Positions 56,301-64,000 of a stretch of DNA of 64,000 nt are shown piece after piece. The translations under genes were made by a program, and so were the position numbers. Within the stretch, counting starts at the first letter, position 1; each line of letters opens with the position of its first letter. This DNA comes from Gigantopelta aegis (taxonomy: Eukaryota; Mollusca; Gastropoda; Neomphalida; Peltospiridae), in the NCBI RefSeq assembly GCF_016097555.1, contig NC_054702.1:65013013-65077012 (forward strand), read 5' to 3'. The notes under the pieces were generated by a model. That model saw nothing but the letters and a program-made list of their open reading frames with translations. It searched no databases and was not told the origin of the DNA.

Positions 56301-59300
56301 TTCAGAATAATTACTGTAAACATTCATTGTTTTTATGGCCACCCGTTATATGTACCTCTGTTTCTAAATAATTTAGAAGTCTTAAATAGTGTTTTCTTCT
56401 ACTTTTCAGAATTTGAAAGATAAATTCAAAGACACAAAACTTAACGATTCTCACAGTGTTCAGGTCAGTTTTACTTTCCAGGTTATGTTTGTATTTTACA
56501 AACCTACATTAAAGTGGCTGTCCTGATTTTGCTGCCATTGTACAATGTTTTCTACTACTAGAGCTAGGGTTGGACAAACTTGAACTTTTTTTTCTTAAAA
56601 GTTGAGTTTGCAGAGTTGTAATTTCTATGGCCATTTTGCCCGTAGAATCTGAATCTGATGGGATTTTTTATGTAGCAGGATGTTTGATATCGGTTAATGA
56701 CAAAAATTCAAAATGGCTGCCACAAATAACAATTTTCATAATATTAGGTTCATTTGTAATATATTATGGGTTGTAATATATGATTTTGTTATGAAACTCA
56801 GGGTGCTGATCTCAAATATGATGTCCAAAATGTGATCTGATGCATGGGTATTGATATTTACTGGCAAGGTGTAGAATCACATTAATTTTGACTACCCGGT
56901 AATATGTTGTATCCAATCATCCAGGTGCCAGATCAAATATGTAAGGATTGGTTGCTGTTCGTTATGAAGTTCTCAGAGATTCCATCCAATATTCTGTTGC
57001 TGTTGTATTCATTACTGAATAAATTAATATAGAAACACAAAATAAGAACTTGAAAATGATTTCAGGATGGAACATTGTATAAAAAGAAATGGGAATTCAA
57101 AGCCTAACAATCTAATGGATGTATTCTCATGAGAAGAATGATACACTTATGTAAGAAACCAACCAACGGACAGAATTTATAACTATAGTAGCTGAAAATG
57201 TTTGTATTGAGTCGATAAACAGATGTATACCAGCTGAATCTCTAAAATACACTCTAGAATCTAAAAGACACTTGATATTATTGTTTTTACTTGTCTTGAT
57301 TGTAACAACTGAAGATATGATTGCATTCAACTCATTATCATATCAATGAGATGCTTATAAATGGATTTGTTTCTTGTGCCCATTGGGAAGGATATATTTC
57401 AAAATACTTGTTTTGGTGTCAGATGGAATTTGAAACCTTGCGCTTGTATTCCTTTTAAGTCATTCATTCCCATTAGGAAGTAAAGTAATATAGTTTTGTA
57501 GGAGGCAAGAGGAGTTGCATTAACACCATTCATAACCAATTCCTTAATTAACTCTTTTTGACTGAGTCAAGTTTAAATAGTTTTGGTGTCGGACATGGAT
57601 AGAAATCAAATCAAAGATGCCAACTTAACAGAATCAATGCAACATTCTATTAAAAGTATATTAGGGAACTTTGATTAACCAATGGTTTTTTGTTTGTTTT
57701 TTTCATAACCAAGAAACATGTTTAAAATATAGATTAACTAACTTACTTCTCTGATTAACCCTGAAAAATTATATTTTGGTGTCTGATGGAAATATTATTG
57801 TTTATGGTATCTTAAACAGGATTTGTTGTTTTGCATGTATGAAATTATTGAAGGCAAAATCTAGCTTGATCTGCTAATTTGAATTTTTGGTGAGACCACT
57901 GGTGTTGAGCACTTTTGAATATGCCCTGAACGCAAAACGACTGTTGACTGGAGTTGAGGTCATACTATCTAAGTCTGGATCTAAGTTATTACATTCTTCT
58001 ATTTATAATTTGGTGCTTATAAGTCTCATCTGTTTGATCTTCTTTTTGTTCCAGACTGACTCTTTTAGTTTCTTCTTACATTTCTTTGTTTTCACCCAAG
58101 ATCTTGATTCCGATGTCCTTCATTACATATTACAGTGTAGCTTTCATCGGTCATTTTAAACAAATGCTCCAGCTCTCCATCGATATACTTTTAATTTTTT
58201 CCTCTTTTATCAGAGGCATTCATCTTCATGCTATCATTAAATGTCCCTACCTTCTTATATAGCATTTCTTTTCAACATTACCTGTCCTCAAGGATGCACT
58301 TGTTTGAGGACAGGTAAGTTTTCTCCATTTCCTTTCCACATTACCTGTCCTCAAACAAGTGCATTCTTGAGGACATTTAATGTATCCATAAAGGAGAAAA
58401 CACCTCAAGGTTTCTCCATTTTTCTGTTTTATTGTATTTGTCTTCATTGCCGTTCTACATTTTTTGACCAAAACCCTTAGATCAATAAAGGGATATAATG
58501 TTGTATTTATCCCTTCACTATACACTTTCTTAGCTGCTAAATTATTTGAAGTATCTAAAATTATAGCTTTCTTTACCTTCGGTTTCTTGCATAACTACAT
58601 CATTCTTGCCATTCCCTGGAAATACATGTATATACCCGGTAAGCCTCATTTTTGTAGTTTGGTGGTGACTTTCAATGTACATTCTTATGTCATTTCAACC
58701 AAAACTTTCTCATGTTTTCCTTTTGCATTTCATTATCAGTTTACTGTATAACAAATAAGTATAGGACAGAAACAAGGAGAATTTCAACCAATCTGTATAT
58801 CTAGAATCTTTCACTTGGAAGAATGGATACAACATAATATTGGTCAATATTAATGTGATTCTATAAATAAACTCATTAATTATAGGTCACTTTAACAGCA
58901 AATATTGATATACATGCTTCATATCAAATGTTTGGGGCATCATATTTGAAATCAGCATTCTGAGAAACATAAGAAATCATATATTACAAGCCATAGTGTA
59001 TTGAAAATACACATAATGTTGTGAAAAATGATTCCGATCAGTGCACCACAAATTGACAAAGGCCGTGGTATGTGCTTTCTTGTCTGTGGGAAAGTGCATA
59101 TAAAAGATCCCTTGCTGCATTAGGAAAAATGTAGAGGTTTTTCTCTGATGACTACGTGTCATAAATACTAAATGTTTGACATCCAATAGCCAATGATTAA
59201 TTAATCGATGTGCTCCAGTGGTGTCGTTAAACAAAAAAACTCTTCTTTTTTTGTAGCCATTTTAAAAAGGTTTTTGGCATATAAAATATTTTTACATTAT

Positions 59301-61242
59301 TAAAATTACAATTAATTACATTTTCTTTCGTTGAATATGTATAAATCTTTATAACCAATGTATTTCTGAACATAATATAATGTTTTGTAGTACCTCTATA
59401 TAGATTTTGGCTCAGATAATTTCATATTTACAAATTTATTATTTCTTCCAACTGCCAAACACAATTTGAAACAATTCAGCCAAAGGTTCTTCAAAATGCA
59501 TTTTTCCATATACAAGTACAAGTAGTTCTTTACACTAATATTGAAAGAAAGAAAGAAATGTTTTATTTAACGATGCACTCAACATATTTTATTTACGGTT
59601 ATATGGCATCAGACATATGGTTAAGGACCACACAGATTTTGAGAAGAAACCCACTGTCGCCGCTACATGAGCTACTCTTCCCATTAGCAGCAAGGGATCT
59701 TTTATTTGCGCTTCCCACAGGCAGGATAGCACAAACCATGGCCTTTGTTGAACCAGTTATGGATCACTGGTCGGTGCAAGTGGTTTACACCTACCCATTG
59801 AGCCTTGCAGAGCAATCACTCACGGTTTGGAGTCGGTATCTGGATTAAAAATCCCATGCCTCGACTGGGATCCGAACCCAGTACCTACCAGCCTGTAGAC
59901 CGATGGCCTAACCACTATGCCACCGAGGCCGGTCACACTGATATTGAAAACATGATAATGTATTTAATATGTAATTTTTGTCTTGGAGAAAAGTTCTTAC
60001 TTAAAAACATCTACACAATGATAGTAAACTCAGGACAGCTCGTCTCTTTAAAGTAAGTAAGCTATCCCAGAGGTCCAAAACAGCCAAACCCAGCCTTCAG
60101 CTTTATAAGCTCTTGGGTAATCTTAAAACAGATCATGAAACTACAAATGTAAATGGAATGAACAAGTATCTAATAATGAGTAATCATCGTTTGAACTTTA
60201 GGTTCATGTTAACTGTAAGTAAAGGTCAGGTGGTCCTTCTAATTGGGCCTGTGCTTTTAAAGTTTTTAGAGTTCAGGCTCAATCTCTAATGACATCACAT
60301 GCATACAATTCGTATGGCGTTGCCATGAATAGAGTCTTGAGTCTAGACTCTAAAAGTTTTACAAGCACAGTCCCTGGTTCGTCCTCTGATTGGCCTTTCA
60401 GAATGAGATGATTTAAAGCCAATAATATGAGGTTAGTTATATCTAGAAATGTGAGAATAGAAAATCATGTTGATGATGCCTCCAGCACATTTATCATAAT
60501 GGCCGTTAGGTTTATATCACTGTGTAGAAACTAAAAGACAACATCCATTGTCACACAACATCATCAAGGTGTTTCAGAGGGCAGGGTAATACATTTCATA
60601 GCCTTTGATCTTCCCTTTTGCAGCACATTTGTTGGAATGAGAAATACAATTATTAAGGGACTGGTACTGTGACTATCTGTTAGCACCAGTTCCTCTTGAA
60701 CTCCCAAACTGCATATAATAAATGGGAAAGTGGTTAAATATGTGAAAAATAGTTTAATTTTGTTGACAATACATTACAGCTGTATGGGAACAAAAAAGTA
60801 TTAAACTATTAGATAGAAATACAATGTACATATAATTTCATACCATACGTACATGAATTTTGTGTCCTTTTAAAAATATTACAAAAATATCTAAAGATAT
60901 TACTATTTAATTTTGCTATGAAAAGTTGGAAACATTATGCCCAGTTTTGTAAACTTTTTAAATTCCTTAAATTGAAAATATCAACATTGTATGTAATGGC
61001 TAATTGAAAGATTTGATTGCAGTGATTTGCTGTAATGCTAAACATAAACTGAAAAATGTCTGTTTTACATAGCACACACATCATATTCTATTCATATTTT
61101 AAATTACTCTCTTTAATGACTTGGCAGGTGCGGAAATGGGAGAAAGGTCTACATCAAATATTTGACGAGACTGATGTTAACGTGCTGTCTAATACAGCCA
61201 AACAGTGTTTAAAACAGTATTTCAAAAGTTTGCCTAGACCAG
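48085..61242 (+). CDS. Cadherin-like beta-sandwich / U-box-like protein, 5' part
   Basis: Seven exons (48085-48246, 51519-51723, 53115-53281, 54218-54515, 56025-56098, 56410-56463, 61128-61242) join in frame to about 358 residues and the gene continues beyond the window. The N-terminus has two cadherin-like beta-sandwich repeats (the bacterial-type fold of Pfam Cadherin-like, not classical cadherins): residues about 5-100 (LAVKPGKLTPAF to DGTTKSYVIHAKR) and about 103-198 (SLIISSGKLDPAF to DGSTTQVYNIHITRK). A U-box-like domain follows at about 210-285: YECPITLCPLYRPIS, APLIDEYTK, FDPLSNMPL, ENHELDAKISS, the pattern of U-box ligases. The last exons are helical (VRKWEKGLHQIF). No signal peptide is seen, so it is probably intracellular and could be an E3 ubiquitin ligase. 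The start is supported by an in-frame TAA at 48064-48066. I do not recognise the orthologue. Confidence 0.85.
48567..48758. repeat. Inverted-repeat element with poly-G and poly-C arms
   Basis: 'cagtggcataggaag' (from 48567) faces 'cttcctatgcccgtgctg' (to about 48757). GT repeats and a G-run on the left pair with a C-run and AC repeats on the right. In intron 1 of the U-box-like gene. Third example of the design seen at 4786 and 23984. Confidence 0.72.
48759..49708. other. Intron sequence, nothing recognised
   Basis: AT-rich intron 1 sequence with a short (TA)n/(GT)n at 49311-49338. No gene. Confidence 0.5.
49709..50099 (-). mobile_element. TTAA-ended MITE, family A, copy 3
   Basis: Same inverted ends as 2751 and 16458, with the body in reverse orientation (the 'gactaataaaata' block is near its right end). 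In intron 1 of the U-box-like gene. Confidence 0.88.
50218..50331. repeat. (TA)n-(TATG)n-(TA)n microsatellite
   Basis: A GTAT tetramer block flanked on both sides by TA dinucleotides. Confidence 0.96.
50332..51277. other. Intron sequence
   Basis: No recognised feature besides a T-run at 50880-50897. Confidence 0.45.
51278..51428 (+). repeat. Diverged relative of the 17726 palindromic MITE
   Basis: It shares 'cagtattgtgtcaa', 'atatcgatatcgataccaa' and the right end 'ccacccagctcta' with 17726-18511, without the SINE. The left part is degraded. Confidence 0.65.
51519..51723 (+). CDS. U-box-like gene exon 2
   Basis: Acceptor ctgtttcag|attag and donor acacat|gtatgt. It encodes ISGGSKQITLKEG and DVSAEDGTTKSYVIHAKR, the closing strands of repeat 1, then the start of repeat 2. 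Phase 0 in, phase 1 out. Confidence 0.9.
51955..52272 (+). mobile_element. SINE-1, tail type A
   Basis: Head 'agtagcccaatggtaaagtc', B-box 'gggatagatcc', central domain and tail 'aaataaaacatttg' then 'tttcttt'. In intron 2 of the U-box-like gene. Confidence 0.88.
52273..53114 (+). other. Intron 2 remainder with a SINE fragment
   Basis: 52450-52595 is a decayed SINE body and tail ('taaaagatcccttaattgct', 'gaccatatattagatagaaa'). The rest is unremarkable. Confidence 0.6.
53115..53281 (+). CDS. U-box-like gene exon 3
   Basis: Acceptor cccctacag|gcttat and donor acgcag|gtacat. It encodes the middle of repeat 2 (ITEVLITPTAPDTKITLMV to VTSADGSTTQ). Phase 1 in, phase 0 out. Confidence 0.9.
53282..53771. 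other. Intron 3 left part
   Basis: AT-rich, nothing recognised. Confidence 0.4.
53772..54119. mobile_element. TTAA-ended MITE, family D, copy 2
   Basis: It runs from TTAACAGACCCTAGTTTTTA to 'ctagggtctgtcactttaa', diverged and shorter than the copy at 10724. It ends 98 bases before exon 4 of the U-box-like gene. Confidence 0.8.
54218..54515 (+). CDS. U-box-like gene exon 4: U-box-like domain
   Basis: Acceptor tctttcag|gtttac and donor tggag|gtaggt. It holds VYNIHITRKP, the end of repeat 2, and the whole U-box-like domain in one exon. Phase 0 in, phase 1 out. Confidence 0.92.
54648..55125. mobile_element. Old SINE copies in opposite orientations
   Basis: 54648-54903 is a reverse-strand SINE with tail type B ('ttgtttaacatcacaactag') and a decayed head. 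54957-55125 is a heavily decayed forward SINE ('ctgatgtgcagttagtcaca', 'atcatggtacaatttaatac'). Confidence 0.65.
55126..56024. other. Intron 4 remainder
   Basis: 55256-55320 matches the dispersed repeat seen at 10222 and 28190 ('gtctttcacgggcaaagtct'). Otherwise AT-rich and featureless. Confidence 0.5.
56025..56098 (+). CDS. U-box-like gene exon 5
   Basis: Acceptor tttgttag|gacaat and donor cagag|gtttgt. It encodes QSQVTALGKLGSVLKSCDTP. Phase 1 in, phase 0 out. Confidence 0.82.
56410..56463 (+). CDS. U-box-like gene exon 6
   Basis: Acceptor cttttcag|aatttg and donor ttcag|gtcagt. 54 bases encode NLKDKFKDTKLNDSHSVQ, a charged helix. The frame is kept with or without this exon, so skipping would be silent to the frame. 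Confidence 0.78.
56464..59036. other. Intron 6 left part
   Basis: A possible half-MITE starts at about 56510 ('gtggctgtcctgattttgct'). Paired palindromes lie at 58276-58382 (see findings). I find no further exon. Confidence 0.45.
59037..59250 (+). mobile_element. SINE fragment, central domain and tail type B
   Basis: 'caaaggccgtggtatgtgct' through 'gcatataaaagatccctt' to 'gtcgttaaacaaaaaaac'. The head is missing. Confidence 0.8.
59545..59933 (-). mobile_element. SINE-3 head joined to tail type A
   Basis: Reverse strand: the right end carries the SINE-3 head ('taaccactatgccaccgagg'), the middle the shared central domain, and the left end tail type A ('aatgttttatttaacgatgc'), whereas the SINE-3 copies at 11982 and 18081 carry tail type B. 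Well preserved. It is followed to about 60053 by half of a MITE ending 'gtaaactcaggacagctcgt'. Confidence 0.88.
60247..60377. repeat. Palindromic repeat of the 28450 family, whole
   Basis: 'gtgcttttaaagtttttaga' faces 'tctaaaagttttacaagcac' around 'atgcatacaattcgtatggc'. About 130 bp, in intron 6. Confidence 0.8.
60378..61127. other. Intron 6 right part
   Basis: Nothing recognised before the exon 7 acceptor. Confidence 0.4.
61128..61242 (+). CDS. U-box-like gene exon 7
   Basis: Acceptor cttggcag|gtgcgg and donor accag|gtgaat. It encodes VRKWEKGLHQIFDETDVN and KQCLKQYFKSLPRP. It ends at phase 1, so more coding exons must follow past the window end. Confidence 0.85.
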
Positions 61243-61360
61243 GTGAATACTTTTTGTTTATATCTTACTATAAATATGAAGACAAACTTAATCTCACCCA
61301 TAAAACCACCCACCTAATATTTGAATGCAAATGTTACATATGACTTCTGGGCAATTCCAC

Positions 61361-61764
61361 GGTAACGGAATTACAAGTTGGAGAGATATTTCAGGCATTA
61401 AACTCAGCTAGTCCACATAAGAAAAATTAGCATAATGGTGTAACTATGTAATACACTAGTACTGCATTAGTGCTTGTTTATGGACAGAACTGAGACTCTC
61501 TACTGCAAGGTGTAGTGCATGAGTACTTAATTAAAGTTTGGTAACGGAATTACGTAAAAACGGACACCATTTTTACGGGCACCGCAAAACATCAACAAAC
61601 TCTGTGAAGTATGATGAAATAATTATTTATCTTCATGATGGAATGATGATCTAATGACTTGTGATTAACAAAATAGAAATTATATTACATATTATTTTTT
61701 CATAATTTTGTTGTACAACATTGAATGCCGGTAACGGAATTACACAGTTCGGTAACAGAATTAC
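61361..61764 (+). repeat. GGTAACGGAATTAC motif, four times
   Basis: The 14-mer occurs at 61361-61374, 61540-61553 and 61730-61743, and with one change at 61751-61764, in otherwise unrelated AT-rich intron sequence. Confidence 0.85.
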
Positions 61765-63924
61765 CGCTCTGAATTTACTTTTGAAAAACAATATTTATTT
61801 ACTTTAAATTTGATTTGTAAATATGTTGCATAATTTTATGAGTTAAATAATAATTCAGTATATTTGTTTTAAGCATTCATATTAATATTTCAAATGATAA
61901 CTAGTTTCAATATCAGTAACATGTACACGTACATGTATATGAGTGGAGATTTAAACTAGCACTAAACTGTGTACATACTAGTATTACATAGTAAATGTTT
62001 AAAATGTTTGACAACAATTGAAAAAAATTCTTGAACATTGACATTGTTAATAACAAAGAGAATGACACCAGGTCAAAGGAACACAGGCCAATTAAAATTA
62101 TATAAACTGACCGTCAAACATCTAGATTGTATTATGGTAAGTGAAAGATATTATGCCTAATAATAAAATTCCTCATCTATCTGAGGTTATGATAACATAC
62201 ATGACAACATTCAAAACACCAGTATTTTCTTTTTTGGCCAACCAAACATGCCATCTTTCCATTTTAAGAATTTTACTCAGATTAGATTTCCTTTATATAC
62301 CAAAGAACTGCATTGGGTTTAGACGAATAGGAAAGTAATAATAATAAGCATAAGGCTAACATTGCTATCCTGTCATTTTAGGATATTGTTTGTTTTCAGT
62401 GCTCAACAAAGCGAGTAAAATACTTCCCATGGCGACTAAAAACATTCCCTGGCATCTAAAAATAAAATCACATTCTCCAGTTGGCGACTGTCCAATAATT
62501 TTACTTTAATCTGTAAACAAAACTGGACATCAGAAAACACTGTGGACCAGTGGCAATTTATCTTCCATAAAACATGTTTTCTATCGGTAATTTGTTTGAA
62601 AAATAAAAGTTTGAGACATGTTAATCGGACTATGAATAACGATTTTCCGGTATTCAAGAGTAAACACGGTGACATTAAGTGGGAGGTAATATTTCATTAT
62701 GATGTTATCTCCCTTAACTTGAATATCAAGCGTTTTGAAATAATTTGGCCCCAGTTCAGTTTTGGATCAAGTCGGTCCTGTCCCATTTAGAGCCAGCTTT
62801 TATTTATGTATTAAAATGACATTTTTGAACCACTGTGTCTTTACTTGTCTGTTTGAAACTCAAACGTTAATTATTTTAAATGTCGACTTGTATACATGTA
62901 TGTGTTATTCTGCGCTCCAATCGTCTCGTGTTTATCATGATAACAGGTCCCTCCACGATATACGACGTCTCCAATCGTGAATGTCGTTTTAATCACGTCG
63001 GAAGTCATGTTCACCAGTGGAGGATGAAAACATGTTTCTATTTTCATGACTCGACTTTAAACGGCTTTTAAGACACAACTATTTACAAAACAGTATTTAT
63101 GGATTTACAAGGCAGTATGTGACGAAAATAAATATTATTTAAACCAAAAGTAAGGTAGCCGATTGATAACTACTAGCAACACATTGAAGCCTGGTAGATA
63201 TTATCAAATGCTTTTATTTAACTTTTAATTAGTACTGCAATTTAAATGCATATTTTAGCAGTGCCATTAAAATAGTAATTCGCTTAAATTCGTTTAATAC
63301 AATTATTGGGTACGGAATTTGATAATGATAATTAATAGTCGTTCACTGTTTTAGTGGAACCGGACACAAACAGTAACTTGTAATTTCTATTTAACAACTA
63401 GGAATCACCTCTTCATGAGTTCATTCGAATGCAGTCCTAATAACAATTACGGCATTAGTAATGTGCCGTAAAATGGCAGATGAATCGATTTAATTACAAG
63501 TATATATTAGCTGGCTACTAAATATAAGTGGCTTGTGACTAAAATATTATACTTTACTGGCCAGGGAAGAGTAAATTTGAGCTTGCTTTGTAGAGCACTG
63601 GTTTTAAGATTTGTGTTGAAGTCTGAATTAAGTCAAGACTTGTGCTAATATCAAGTTACATGTACTTTGTCTTGTGTCAGATGAGGATAATTATAAGGTG
63701 GCATTTTAAGTCACATCAATGGTTAAACATGGATGACAGACTGATTATGTTTAACTATATATGTCAAACAGCTTTGACTTTACCAGTGCTTATGAAACAA
63801 AGGGTCAGTAGATACCCAGGGAGTATATAAAATCACATCAAGAGGATCCTGTCTTGGACAAAGGAAAAGGGAGGGAGTTGTCAGAATTCTATTCATTTAC
63901 ATTTTAAAAGTATTATTTTTAAGT
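61765..63924. other. Intron sequence, no exon found
   Basis: AT-rich, with no recognised repeat, RNA gene or coding exon. The next exon of the U-box-like gene must lie beyond the window unless it is too short for me to see. Confidence 0.45.
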
Positions 63925-64000
63925 AAAGAAAGAAAGAAATGTTTTATTTAACGACGCACTCAACACATTTTATTTACGGTTATATGGTGTCAGACACATG
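63925..64000 (-). mobile_element. SINE tail type A, cut by window end
   Basis: 'aatgttttatttaacgacgc' to 'ggttatatggtgtcagac': the tail of a reverse-strand SINE whose head lies beyond the window. Confidence 0.85.

Overview
The window reads as AT-rich nuclear DNA of a mollusc, most likely a gastropod. This rests on four things: intron-split host genes with animal-type splice sites; several families of tRNA-derived SINEs of the kind that fill molluscan genomes; many TTAA-ended palindromic MITEs; and dense CA, CT, AT and poly-G/poly-C tracts. The species cannot be fixed from sequence alone. Most of the 64 kb is repeat. I see four host protein-coding loci, one large LINE, one whole-looking Tc1-like transposon and several transposon remnants. 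I see no rRNA, tRNA, CRISPR array, or LTR or virus-derived element.

Region by region. 1-9.4 kb is repeat-rich and intergenic or first-intron: SINE pieces, a truncated LINE 3' end with a hairpin and pentamer tail, and TTAA MITEs. 9.4-20.4 kb (+) holds ten coding exons of an FLVCR1/2-type (SLC49 family) major-facilitator transporter. Its introns carry SINEs and MITEs, and the donor of its fifth exon appears to be GA rather than GT. 20.4-24.8 kb is SINE-rich. 24.8-26.7 kb (+) is an intronless TRIM-type gene (RING, two B-boxes, coiled coil) whose C-terminal part sits in another frame. 28.4-28.9 kb is a SINE nested in a palindromic repeat. 31.3-35.9 kb (-) is a decayed APE-type LINE with a CCHC ORF1, endonuclease, reverse transcriptase and RNase H. 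36.6-37.0 kb (-) is a Tc1-like N-terminal relic. 39.5-41.3 kb (-) is an intronless gene with two Neuralized (NHR) domains. 43.67-45.28 kb is a Tc1-like DD34E element with perfect 24-bp terminal repeats and an uninterrupted 344-residue transposase. 45.8-46.6 kb holds a pogo-like transposase C-terminus. 46.85-47.64 kb is an internally deleted Tc1-like element sitting in AT repeats. 48.1 kb to the window end (+) is the 5' part of a large-intron gene encoding two cadherin-like beta-sandwich repeats followed by a U-box-like domain; seven exons are visible and the gene runs off the end.

The host genes look functionally unrelated: a choline/heme-type transporter, two candidate ubiquitin-ligase proteins (TRIM and U-box-like) and an NHR protein. 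The most useful leads are the GA-AG intron candidate, the U-box gene architecture, the intact Tc1 element, the swapping of SINE heads and tails around one shared central domain, and a set of unrelated inverted-repeat elements that all place a poly-G arm opposite a poly-C arm.
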